This document shows positions 1 through 10,263 of a DNA stretch of 50,901 bases, piece after piece. The DNA lies in NCBI GenBank assembly GCA_014904985.1, contig MU129222.1, forward strand, positions 1 through 50,901, in the 5' to 3' direction. The position numbers and the translations under genes were made by a program. The stretch comes from Hydnum rufescens UP504. Its lineage: Eukaryota; Basidiomycota; Agaricomycetes; Cantharellales; Hydnaceae. The stretch's first letter is position 1; every line of letters starts with the position of its first letter. The notes beneath the pieces were generated by a model. It saw only the letters and a list, made by a program, of their open reading frames with translations, had not been told where the DNA came from and ran no database searches.

Positions 1-399
1 TAATTGTACTACTCAGGGTACTTAACAAAACTTACTGGAATTCCTTGGAGCCTAGTGTGGAGCATGGATCCTGGTATGTGTAAACTTGCATGCTGCCCTA
101 GGTGCGACTCTTCAGGTCCCGGAAACTGCCACATTGACGCCGGAAATTGCCGCTTTCCCCAACTCTTCCCCTATGGCCATCATAAAGATTGCCAATGCCG
201 TCGAGTGGCTGCTGAAGTGCCCAGTTCCCGAGGGAGACTCTATTGGCCCCGTGGGGGACAGAAACATCCAACACATCTTCTTCAACATGGAGGAGGCCCC
301 CGTCACGTCCACCACTTCTGGTGCATTGAAAACTTATGTCAACAAGGTGCATTCTTGCGCCCTCTGTCCTGGCATATTTCATGTTGACTTCACTGTAGG

Positions 400-2660
400 C
401 ATTGTCATCTCTACCCAGAAAAATCAAGCACCACGTCACCCTCACAACCAATACTTGCCTTTATTGCCCCTCGGACATCGCTTTCAAGAACTTCCTCTGA
501 GACAGCAAAGTGGTTTTGTTTGTTGATTGGCAACACATGAATCTCCCATAATCCTTCGCCAGCTACTACTTCCATAGTACCATGAACAAGGTTGTGAAGA
601 CGGTCGCTTGTCAAATCAGCTTGCAGCACTCTATGAAGCTTGAATTAATCAGCATGACCACCTGCAGTGTCGTCCAGGGGGGGATTCCGGACTACGGTGA
701 GCCTCTGGATCTGCGCATAGTTATAACACAATGCTAACATGTTACCATAGATCTTGATGAGTATGGCAGGAGCCACAATAGCTCATAATGCCTCTATGGC
801 ATGACTTGGCCAATTCTGCTAATGTTTAGAACTAAACGGGTTGAGAGCGGTCCATATTGCCTCTTGCTGTTCTATGTACTCCTGTTGCGGTCTGAAAGAT
901 CCTTGGGACAGGTCGGGCATGATGGCAGGATCAAAATACTGGGGAAAACACTCGGAGACCAGCATCTGGGTTTCATGTCGTGCAGTGATGGCCCATGCAT
1001 GCTTTTCAAGAGTCGCCTTGTCTCCCTCTACTACTAGCGCATTATCCCATATGGGAGCCGGGTGCCAGAACAATTCAAACCAGACCAGAGGGGGATTTTT
1101 CCAGAAGCTGGGAGTCTAATATCCCCAATGCCGGTCAAGGCGCACTCGAATGCGCTCTGGGTATCGCCGATTAATGTCAGCATGCGCACCCGAAGTCGCC
1201 ATGTGTACATATTGGGCCGGAATCCAACTTGGAGCATTGCGTTATAGACCCTCTTCGAAATCGCCCATGCAGTCCTCCACATGGAGAAATTGATGATGAG
1301 ATTATATGATTCGGTGCTTTGGAGATGCGGGTGTGCGTGATGGAGGCCGATTTGGTATTTCATCACGTGCCTGCCGGGCCAACCCGACCATCCTATGAGC
1401 TGCCGGCTATAAGTAAAAGATATACGGTCAGCATTAGAATCGATTTCGGCATCCTATCCTCCCTCCAGCATCCCTGAGGTGTGCCTCCAAATGAATAAAA
1501 ATGGAAATGAGCTATTACGGGCCGTGTTTCTCCAGTGCTCAGGTGAGTAGGCATTGTAGGATGTATTACGTCTTTGATCCACGGTGCCAATAGACATTGA
1601 TTTGAATTTGAACTCGAATTTGTGCAATAATTACACGCCATGTTTCTCCGGTGCTTCAGGTGAGTCGGGATCATAGGATGTATGACGTCCTCGTATGGTG
1701 AGAGAATTAATGCTTCTCAGTGAAATTGCCATTAGCATGGGCTGACCCGCGCAATTAGGGTTCATGGGGGCTCCCTCGTCGAAGGGTCCGCTACGGGTGC
1801 GGGGATGGATCATGGAAGTTTTGCTCTCGCAAGCGGGTTGATTATGGTCACGGTTCAATATCGCCTCGGATTACCCTTTCCCATTGCCTCTCCCCATATC
1901 CGATTTCGAACCCATCGTTGAGGGATCATTTGGGCCGAACCGGACCCAAATCCTCCTCGCGCACACCTCCGATCCGAATCCTTCTAGCTTGCCGTATGTG
2001 ACTTGGACCCCTGTTGAGAAGAGTCGTAGCATCCATGCTCTCCAATTTGGTCTGTCTGGAGGCGAAGCTCCAGACGGCTGCTGCTTCCCTATGTTCTGGG
2101 GCGACGAGGTTCTGTATGATTGGCAAATCTACAGTGTCCTTTAAATCGAATCATGCAGCTTCGTCTTCTCGTTTCGGATTGGATACCTTGGATACGGTTC
2201 TCATTGTTCCTGAGACTGTAAGTGCCATGATCCTTTTTTGGAGGAGTGCCTTATGTTCCTTGATTGTGGGTGTCTCCCGGGCTCCATGTGGCTGCGAATA
2301 TGCAGCGCGCAAATACTAGGACTCCTTCATGACTCTCGGCTATGTCGATTAATTCGCGATATTGTCGACGCTGCATCACTTTTTGTTTCCTTGCCACATC
2401 TTCCTCTCTTTGATATTCAAGAGTGTGGGCTGAAACTTCCCGCTTGCCAAAGACGATTTGTGCGGCCCACAGCTTGTTCTTCCCGACGTTCGCGGGCACT
2501 GTGAGGATAGCGCATCGCAGGTAATCTACAGTGGGGCACGTAGTGGCCATTTTGCCATTGAGTGTGTCATACTGTCGCACAACATTTGTACGCGACCTTA
2601 GGACGTATGCATGATTTCCTTTGGGTAGTATACATGGTTCTTCTTTTCATCTTCCGATAC
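400..2660 (-). CDS. Multi-exon gene with a PPR-like segment, frame broken (function unknown)
   Basis: On the minus strand several blocks read like real exons: about 2640-2251 (ends with residues RRQYRELIDIAESHEG), a possible small exon near 2217-2175, then 2140-1990 after a ~55-bp GTATCC...TGTAG intron, and 1366-819. The 1366-1120 block contains YNLIINF...RVYNAMLQVGFRPNMYTW, which fits the helix-turn-helix spacing of a pentatricopeptide repeat, a family of organellar RNA-binding proteins. Near 1095-1099, in an A5 run, the frame must jump by one base to continue into a well-formed block ending at 819 (WHPAPIWDNALVVEGDKATL). Whether 1366-819 and 2640-1990 are one gene is inference; the 1400-1900 stretch between them looks non-coding. 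The 3' end (about 400-630) is unclear. Frame breaks may be assembly indels or decay. Confidence 0.4.
1514..1690. repeat. Imperfect direct repeat, two units ~116 bp apart
   Basis: The unit beginning ATTACGGGCCGTGTTTCTCC at 1514 recurs as ATTACACGCCATGTTTCTCC at 1630. The following ~40 bases also match with few changes, including CAGGTGAGT and TAGGATGTAT.ACGTC. Each unit contains a CAGGTGAGT string that resembles a splice donor. It lies in the non-coding gap inside the PPR-like locus. Confidence 0.6.
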
Positions 2661-3021
2661 TAAGCTTCATATTCTCTTCTCCTTCATTCTTCTTTTCCTT
2701 CCTCACCAGTTCCATTGAAACCTGTATTTATCCCTTGAGCATACACAAACCGACTTGATGGAAAATATCCACATGACGACCGGCTTAAGAGTCGGGGATT
2801 GGCGCTTGTCGCCGCTACCCGATATTTTCCTGTCGTTCCCCTACCTGTTGGTTTCCTCCAGACAAACACCAAACTGGGAAAGACGGAAAGACTGTTGTGA
2901 CGATGATAACATTATCCAACTGATTTCCTGGAACTCTGCTGGTGATATTCCTTTGAGGACCAATGCCTCAAAGATCCACCGCTCCCTCCGTGGCATACCA
3001 TCCACCTTTAGATCCTGGTGG

Positions 3022-3282
3022 TTACATTCCTAGGTTCCTAGGACTTGGACAGCTATCCCCTTGATAGATAATTTCAGACTTGTTCTCATTCATCCCAGCA
3101 TCATTCAGTGCTAGTATGTCCTGAATTCTTCTTACTGAGGCTTTGTGGCTGGTTTTGTGCAACGTTAAGGGGGGGGCTATATCATTTCTTGACACATCGG
3201 TGGTGTTGGAAAACTCCACCAGTCTCATGCGGAGACTGTTTTGCACACGGCTGAGGGATAGATCATCCCATCTATCCATCAA
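3022..3282 (-). CDS. Possible exon of an unrecognised gene
   Basis: An 86-residue open frame with plausible fungal composition (starts MMDRWDDLSLSRVQNSLRM, then a polar stretch). I see no family motif and cannot join it confidently to the blocks at 2640-819, although it lies just upstream of them on the same strand and could be their first exon. Low confidence. Confidence 0.2.
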   Translation of the reverse strand: MMDRWDDLSLSRVQNSLRMRLVEFSNTTDVSRNDIAPPLTLHKTSHKASVRRIQDILALNDAGMNENKSEIIYQGDSCPSPRNLGM

Positions 3283-3425
3283 TCAATAACCTCGCCCCCA
3301 TCCCTTGAGTGGAGAACGAGGGGATGAACGAATGAGGGGAATTGGGGGTGTTAAGTCGCGTCCTTGAGATGCAACTAACAGAACACAGGACCGCACACGC
3401 AGGGGGGGGGGTGGTCGTATAGTAG

Positions 3426-3530
3426 GTAAGTCTTGTCCTCCCCCCCAAGAGATGCAGCCAGCAAAGAGAGCAGCTTTCGCGGTTCTCTTTGCGTTGCTTT
3501 TGAATTTTTACTTACATGATATTTTATTAG
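3426..3530 (+). repeat. Intron-like stem-loop module, copy A
   Basis: A 105-bp segment with splice layout: donor TAG|GTAAGT at 3426, a stem-loop at 3461-3492 (left arm GCAAAGAGAGCAGC, loop TTTC, right arm with 12 of 14 pairing), a branch-like CTTAC, and acceptor ATTTTATTAG ending at 3530. The upstream exon-side palindrome seen in other copies is degraded here (ACCGCACACGC...TGGT). It is the first of three copies in the same orientation. The flanking 'exon' 3531-3650 has no long open frame. Confidence 0.7.
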
Positions 3531-3609
3531 GCTCGGTCTGGCTTACCCTCCGAATGAGTGCGGGTGAGAACCGACGTAAACCCTCGCAGGTATGACCAGT
3601 GCGCAACAA

Positions 3610-3748
3610 GTACCATACACACCGCGGCGGCGGGTGTGTGGTACCCAAAGGTGTGGCTTATTTTTCTAAAGTACTGAGACGCAAAAAGTGCAGCCACTGG
3701 TGCTCTTTTTGGTTGCTTTGAATCTTTTAACATGTTCTATTATTCTAG
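3610..3748 (+). repeat. Intron-like stem-loop module, copy B, with exon-end palindrome
   Basis: The palindrome at 3610-3644 (GTACCATACACACC...GGGTGTGTGGTAC) closes the upstream exon-like stretch. Donor CAAAG|GTGTGG lies at 3651, then the stem-loop at 3681-3710 (GCAAAAAGTGCAGC with a matching TGCTCTTTTT arm), branch-like TTTTAAC and acceptor TATTCTAG ending at 3748. The intron-like part is 98 bp. The following 3749-4001 stretch is Asn/Thr/Pro-coding but hits a stop before the next palindrome. Confidence 0.7.
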
Positions 3749-3966
3749 GCCACACCCTGCCTAACGGCGAGCCGAGAAACACCCAAATGGCAACGATCGG
3801 GCCCAACGACAACGAGGCAAAGCCACGAACCACTCAGGTTGGGACCACCAGGACCGAGATACGCCCAAACCGTGACCCACAAATGACAACCTGCCTAAAG
3901 CACTACCTGCCTGAAGCACACCCCCCCCCCGAACGACAAATCTCCGAACGTATAACCCACCCATGA

Positions 3967-4106
3967 ACCACACACCCGCTACTGTGGGTGTGGTAATTGA
4001 GGTGCATGTTTTTTTTTTTAAATTACCCTCCAAACAAGAGCAACTGGTGCTGGTCTTTTTATGCGACTTCCTCAAAGGTTTTTCGGACATACTTTTCCAT
4101 GGCTAG
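3967..4106 (+). repeat. Intron-like stem-loop module, copy C, with exon-end palindrome
   Basis: The palindrome at 3967-3994 (ACCACACACCCGC...GTGGGTGTGGT) is followed by donor TTGAG|GTGCAT at 4002, a degraded internal stem-loop (AAGAGCAACTGGTGCTGGTCTTT) and acceptor GGCTAG ending at 4106. The intron-like part is 105 bp. This is the most decayed internal hairpin of the series. Confidence 0.55.
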
Positions 4107-4398
4107 ATTCATAAATCCCAAACCTCAGGCACCAACTCGGAGGAACGACAAGGCTGAATTTGGCAAGACAAGCGGATGGGTACCGAAGATCATGCTAGTA
4201 GGCTATGAGGACCCCATTGAGAGTTGTTTCTGTGGCTCCGAAGATCCAAGCCACCAAGCCTACGGTAGTGTGCTGACGGCAGGAGGTCGCACCAGACTCG
4301 TCCCCGCAGGTGCGATACGTGATGATATTTACCTAATATTCTCATTGGGTTCGGAGGGAATTAACTGGAATTACACGCCTACAAGGGGCGAGAAGTGA
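4107..4398 (+). CDS. Open frame after module C, possible terminal exon
   Basis: Immediately downstream of the copy C acceptor the frame stays open for about 97 codons to a TGA at 4396-4398, with residues such as GWVPKIMLVGYEDPIESCF and GINWNYTPTRGEK. Composition looks like genuine coding. No family is recognised. It could be a host exon spliced to the repeat modules, or a captured gene fragment. Confidence 0.3.
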
Positions 4399-4462
4399 TG
4401 CACTGGTCGTCTATTAGAATGCTGGATCAAGCAGAACAATTCCACGACGCGCGAAGTAACTT

Positions 4463-5655
4463 TTAGTTGGAGAAGCGAACCCCCTTATGGTGGAATCCTA
4501 TTTCCCAAGTGAGCAACATATTCGCCACCACGAGAAATAGGAGCGTACCTTGCACCGTTTCAGAACCTTCGAAATCCATGTCATCATATTGTAGAGCCTG
4601 TGATCCGTCCTCAACGGCCTGTGAGTCGAATGTCATTCCCTCTTCTTCCGCACTGGAGCCTTGCCGGTACACAAGGAATTGAAGACGATGACGCAGACGT
4701 GCCAAGGTATAAGATACCTACATAGTTCCGGGGTAATTTCTTGACTGTGATGGAGCCCTCCCTCCACCTCTGCAAAGAGATCTACTGCAATCCGACGCAG
4801 AACTTGTGGGGGATCAGGGAGGTGCAAATCCCAACCCAGAGGAGCGATCAAGGTGATTTTAGTTTCGATCGCGAACACTCGAACGTAATACTACTGGATA
4901 TCTCCTCTCCGTCATAGTCGAACTCAGGTGGGTGGTGGAGTATACTGTATTCATCGCGGAAATTGTAGGTGATGAGGGGGCAGGCTCGATTCAGGGGGAA
5001 ACAAATCTTCAGTGGGTACGACTGTGAGCATCCAATCACTAAAGTCACGGCTGTAGGTATTCGTTGGCATCGATGCAAGGTCCTCACTCCCACTGATCAA
5101 GCCTCGACCTCGGTTTAGCCTCGTAATCAGACCCTCTTATCAGAGGGTCTGGGGAAATGGGGAGTTCCGTTGAATTGGGCAACATGCCTCCGGTCCAGCC
5201 AATCATAAAAGTCTTGGTCGGGGATAGCCGTTATCTATTTTGAATGGAGCACTCAGCCCCTTTCTCAACTAGGGATACTATGGATATCCGCTCCCTTGGT
5301 CCTTTCGACCCTTCAGGATGACGGAACCTTTGGAATGGGCAATCACTGGCTAAAAGCCCACAGGCAATGAATCGTGTGATCATACGGTCTAACAGTAACA
5401 TAATTTTCATTCCAAAATCAGCCAAAATATTCATCAAAATCGGCAGCTTCACAAGCATGTTGCCCAATTCAATGGAACTCCCCATTTCCCCAGGCCCTCC
5501 GATAAGAGGGTCTGGTTACGACTTACGAGACGCCTCAGTGTCTGCGCGTGTCGGGTGGGGGAGTTGCCGGCAACCAATAAATACCATGGCCCGGTAGAAG
5601 CAGCCTTATGATTTCTAATTCGGGGGATAGTCGCTGATTCACATGGAACATGCAT
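4463..5655 (-). pseudogene. Unknown-function gene interrupted by a MITE in a coding exon
   Basis: The minus-strand frame from about 5655 (ATG reading MHVPCESATIPR) runs to ...AQTLRRLV at 5526, where a 406-bp TA-flanked MITE sits (5118-5523). Beyond it the same frame continues as NRGRGLISGSEDLASMP and stays open for about 120 bases. Two single-base shifts follow, one in a C5 run near 4990 and one near 4877. Then comes WDLHLPDPPQVLRRIAVDLF, then a likely 57-bp intron (GTATCT...GGCAAG) and an acidic exon (SSAEEEGMTFDSQAVEDGSQ). The 3' end is uncertain. No family is recognised. The start lies about 125 bp from the divergently transcribed fungalysin gene, so the two may share a promoter region. 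Confidence 0.5.
5118..5523. mobile_element. MITE, 406 bp, TA target duplication
   Basis: Terminal inverted repeats of roughly 70 bp: left GCCTCGTAATCAGACCCTCT, right end the reverse complement of AGTCGTAACCAGACCCTCTT. TA lies on both sides (5116-5117 and 5524-5525). Each end carries a sub-terminal palindrome of the type CAGACCCTCTTATCAGAGGGTCTG. There is no coding capacity. TA duplication with a short non-coding body suggests a non-autonomous Tc1/mariner-type element. It is inserted in an exon of the 4463-5655 gene and is the same family as 19427-20399 and the remnant at 18950. Confidence 0.85.
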
Positions 5656-5780
5656 ATCGTGTCCTAATGAAGGGATATTAGGCACGCTGGTGCGGCGTTG
5701 AATGTGGATGTATTCTCGGCCATTTCCGGTTGCTAAAAGTATATCAGTCACGCGAGGCTTATCGTCGACCTCCTCACACC

Positions 5781-8700
5781 ATGAGGTCTTTCATAGGTCT
5801 CTCGCTGGCTTTCGCAGTGGCCTCTGTGGCTCATTCCACACGTCGCAAGTCCCTCGGATACGGTCCAAAGCTCCCCCACGCCCGATATGTGACCGACGTG
5901 ACGCGCGTCCAGACGTTCGCGCCCCTAAAGGAACCCAAAGACGTCGCCTTGCTGTACCTCGACTCCATCCTCTCTGAGGGGACTGACTCCACCCTTATCG
6001 AAGGCCGCGACTTCGTGTTCCGGGATGACTCGTACACCGACGACCGGACTGGGGTCACACACCTCTATGTCCGGCAAGTCGTCAATGGCATCGAGGTAGC
6101 AGATGGCAATATCAATCTCAACATCATGGATGGCCATGTTCTATCCTACGGTGACTCGGTCTGTCGATATTTTCCTTATCATTGGATTGTTTCAAATTGT
6201 TCACGTGCGTTGCTATAGTTCTATCGGGGACCTGCCCCAAAGACGCTAAGCAATCCGCAACCTGCGGAGGAGTTGCATGGTCAATTCTGTACTGCGGAAG
6301 AACCCACTGACGATGTCGATGTTGCCAAACCAATTTGGAGTAATGGACAACTCGTAATTGGTACTTCCGAATCCACCGTCCAGTCCTCCCATATCAATTG
6401 CAACACGTTTAACACCGTTCTGAAGGCCCGCGAGGCGTCTTTGAGCAACGCTGCAGATATAAGCGACCCTCGGGCGGCCTTGTTGCACTTCATGATCGCT
6501 GCCCACCCTGACCCCGCCGCTGCTGAAGTCATCCATGAATCATTCGATGAGCTCGTGCGATCGATGCCTACCCGATTTGGCTCCTCCTTGACGGGCAGTA
6601 TCCAAAGCCAAGTCGAAATTATTGAGGACGTTCCTGGTGCAGTGAATCCGGTCAATGCTAAACTCGTCTATGTCCAGTCTCCCAATTCGCATGAGACTAA
6701 GCTTACACTCGCGTGGAAATTCGAGGTTGAGATGCAGGACAACTGGTATGAGGCATACATGGATGCCTCCCATGTCTCGCGTATTCACACCGTTATCGAT
6801 TGGGCATCTGATGCCCTGCCCCGAAACCTAATCCCGCCCCTTTGGAGCCCTCCTACCGCGTGTGGCCATGGGGTATCAATGATCCTAGTGAAGGACAGAG
6901 GACTTTGGTTTCTGGATACGATAAGCTTGCGTCCCCTGTCGGTTGGCACTCGGTTCCTGCTGGGAAAGACCCGTCGACCCGCGGCCGGTTTGATCCTGGT
7001 CTTTTCCTCAACTCGACAACGACGTGGGGCAATAATGTACGTTCCTATATAGTCGTCTTTCCTCCCTTGAGTGTCATGTGACCCCGTTGCCCTCGTCAGG
7101 TTTTCGCCCACGAGAATTGGGATGGTCAGAACGAATGGATAAATAATTATCGCCCATCCGATCCAGACCTCACATTCGACTACAAGTATGGCCCTAAGAA
7201 GCATGAGGATAGTCCTGCTGTCGACCCCAAGGACTACATCAACTTGACGATTACACAATTGTTTTATACTACAAATATGGTAATTATGGTCCCCCTTGTT
7301 CCTATATACTAAAGCTAATATGTAACTGGACGTTCGCAGATTCACGATCTTTTCTATAGATACGGATTCGATGAACAGAGTGGTAATTTCCAGCAATATA
7401 ATTTTGGTAAAAGAGGCAAGGACGGTGACGCTGTAATCGCAAACGCTCAGGACGGTAGTGGATACAACAACGTAAGTTTCGCGCCTTCGAGCCAGTCGCT
7501 CGATCTGGAACTGACAGATCATGTTTTGTGCAGGCGAACTTCATGACGTGCGTGATTGGACTGCGATTCCCGTCTTTTTTCTGATTTTTCTGATTCTCTT
7601 AGCCCTCCTGATGGTCAGAATGGACGTTGCCGGATGTACATTTGGAATACAGCAACGGTGAGCGCGGCCTTTCAAGAGGAGAGATTCGAAGCTCAAGGCA
7701 GGGTGTTTTAAGCCTTACCGTGATGGGGACCTGGAAGCTGGGATCGTCATCCACGAATTGGCCCACGGTCTTTCTACACGTCTTACTGGCGGACCTTCTG
7801 ACAGTGGTTGCCTCGGTTGGGGCGAGGGCGGAGGCATGGGGAAGGTTGGGGTGGTACGTTTTGACTGTTTGCTCCTCTGATTTCGTAATGGGCTGAGGCC
7901 CTGCGCTTCCTATTGCCCAGATTTCATTGCCTCTACCGTTCGGAGCAATAGTACCTACAGCGACTATCCAATGGGTGCCTGGGCTGCTAATCAGGAGAAG
8001 GGAATTCGGAATTTCCCATATTCTATGGTATGGCTATCCCTACATCATACACGTATCCATCTTGGCTCATGAGTGCCACGAAGGATATGGCCATCAATCC
8101 GTCGACGTACAAGACCCTAGACAAACCTGGGTATTGGGGAGTGCATGCCATCGGGGAAGTTTGGGCTGAGATTCTTTGGGTGATCGAGCAGAAGCTGATC
8201 GCCAAGCATGGTTTCACGGCGACCCTCTTCCCCCCTCCACCACTTGAGGATGGGACTATCCCTGAGGGCGACTTTTACGCCGCTCGACAGTTCAAGCCCG
8301 ATGGAACTCCATGCCCTTGGTGCCCAAGCATGGAAATTCGCTCATTCTTCAACTCATCATTGACGGTATGAAGCTGCAACCTTGCAGACCTTCGTGTAGT
8401 ATCCTTTCGATATGTCTCTGGTGTCATGATCCTGATATCCAACATTTCCGTAGGTTCTTCGATGCCCGAGATGCCATCCTCCTAGCCGATAGAATCCTCA
8501 CTGGGGGTGAGAATGCTTGTGAAATTTGGCGAGGGTTCAGCGAAAGAGGCCTTGTAAGTGTCCTTGTGTGCGTTCCATGTCGTCTGGAGACCGTGAGCGT
8601 TTACGTTCTGATCTTATAGGGTCCGAACGCCACTATAATTGGCTCAACTCCTTGGGGAGGAGGCGTTCGTACCGATGTAAGGAATCAGTCCCAGTTGCTC

Positions 8701-8820
8701 TTTTGAGATTGTTGGATGCTTATGTCTCTGCTGCGACTTCAGGACTACGAGCTTCCCCTAGACGTTTGCAAGTCTCCTGAAGAGGAGTCGTCCCGCAAGA
8801 AGGGAACGACATTTGCTTAG
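5781..8820 (+). CDS. Fungalysin, secreted M36 zinc metalloprotease (12 exons; three 1-bp frame breaks)
   Basis: Extracellular elastinolytic-type metalloprotease made as a prepro-protein. The N-terminus [19 protein letters not shown] is a signal peptide; a long propeptide follows. The catalytic part has [58 protein letters not shown], then HELAH (HExxH zinc ligands and base) at 7752-7766, a downstream GEGGGMG block supplying the third ligand, and [20 protein letters not shown]. Exons: 5781-6158, 6219-7036, 7100-7279, 7340-7471, 7534-7547, 7603-7657, 7713-7853, 7921-8027, 8084-8393, 8454-8553, 8620-8676, 8743-8820. Exon 5 is only 14 nt. About 790 codons, longer than the ~630 of Aspergillus Mep. 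Single missing bases shift the frame at 6819-6822 (C run), 7838-7841 (G run, right after the active site) and 8309-8310. The otherwise excellent conservation favours assembly error or very recent decay. Confidence 0.93.
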
Positions 8821-9337
8821 TTAGATTTCGCCGCCACTACTATACGATACCCTCTCCCCGTATCTGAATTGTCTCCGCGCCCACATGGGTGCTGGATTTG
8901 TACTACCTACATTCCTCTCGTACTTGTTTCATTTCTAGAATCGGTACCGCTGTACACTACATGCACATCATTTATCGAATATACGATCGGGTAGCATACT
9001 GTTAAAAAAAAGTGTCTACAGCCTGGCGGTGGTACAGTATGTATGGTCATGGATGTTGCTACCAGGCCACATCTGAAGCACATACATACGGCGATGACTG
9101 GGATCGAGGGGCGGGCACAATCAATAGGGTAAAGAAGTTAGGAAATCTAACCAAATACAGAGAGATGAAGAAGGGTGCGGCGGCGAATGAATCGTTGAAG
9201 GACTTGCCAATTTAGTGGAACCACATATTCATGGCGTCCAAGGCGCATTTCGAGGAGCTAATGTATCACATAAGAAGGGAGGCAGGGAGGGGGGGGTGAG
9301 ATATTGATATTCGGTGGGACCGGCCACATCGGCTGGA
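8821..9337. other. Intergenic region between convergent genes
   Basis: 3' flanks of fungalysin (+) and the 234-aa gene (-). A small open frame at 9012-9215 has no recognisable features. I see no RNA gene or repeat beyond a G-rich run near 9280-9297. Confidence 0.5.
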
Positions 9338-10263
9338 TTATCGGTCCGCGCTTGCGGTTCGCCTCTCCCATTCGGAGCTGGGCTTGAACCTGACACGCTT
9401 GCGACCGCGAGCTGGAAAATAGAAATGTTTCAGCAGGCGTGGCGTCGTTGATCGGAATCCATGACGACCATGACGAGCGGGGAGGAGAGAGGGGGAGAGG
9501 GAGAGAGAGGAAAGGGAGGGAAACAAAAACGTACATGCACCGTCGACGGTGTTCTCCCTGTCGGCGTTTAGGACACCCATCCAGATGGGGCTCTCATCAA
9601 CGAGAGAAAGGTTGATCATGTTGGAATGAAGCTGGGGGATATCGTTCGTCGTCGTCGTGTCATCTTCGAGATGAAACGATCTGGACCGCGATCGTGATGA
9701 GGCTCGGGACGACTGCGAGTATGACGGTTCAGCGACGGTGGAATCGAACATCGTTCCCAAGTCTACTGCCCGCTTGCCTGGAAATTCAGAGAAAAGGGGT
9801 GAAAAGGGGGGGTGGGAACGCTTAGTATATTGACGACATGAAATGCACAGATCTCGATTTGGAACTCACACAAGGTCGGAGTGAGAAGTCTTTCAACGTG
9901 GGTATCGGTGCTCTGGACCACATCACGATATAGAATATCGACGACGTGGCGTATCACATCGGCCGGCTCAATGCAGTCTTCCTCTCGATCCCACCACGAC
10001 TCCCAACCCTTGGGCTCACCGACCGTGACTCTCCGGTTCGTCCGCAGGCACCAAAGCGTCAAGGAGGGCACACCATCGAGGCTGCTGCTGTGCGACTCGT
10101 TCCACGAGACGTAGTATCGCGGCGGCTGGGCGACGTCTTCGGGATATGGCTTCGGGCCATACTTTTCGGGATGGATGGGGTAGACGTCGGGCGTGGCGAG
10201 CTCGTAGAGGACGAAGTCGTGAAAGTCTCTGATACAGACGTCGGCAATCCTGAAGGCTGCCAT
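9338..10263 (-). CDS. Hypothetical protein, 234 aa, three exons
   Basis: Exons on the minus strand: 10263-9870 (ATG, MAAFRIADVCIRDFHDFVLY...), 9777-9541 and 9411-9338. Introns 9869-9778 (GTGAGT) and 9540-9412 (GTGCAT) end in TTTCCAG and TTTTCCAG. Joined length is 705 nt, in frame to TAA. The first 130 residues look like a compact globular domain with many aromatic residues (RYYVSWNESHSSSLDGV, WESWWDREEDCIEP). The middle is Ser/Arg-rich (SQSSRASSRSRSRSFHLEDD) and the tail basic (RGRKRVRFKPSSEWERR), possibly a nuclear or RNA-linked protein, but this is a guess from composition. No family is recognised. The reading frame is intact. Confidence 0.65.
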
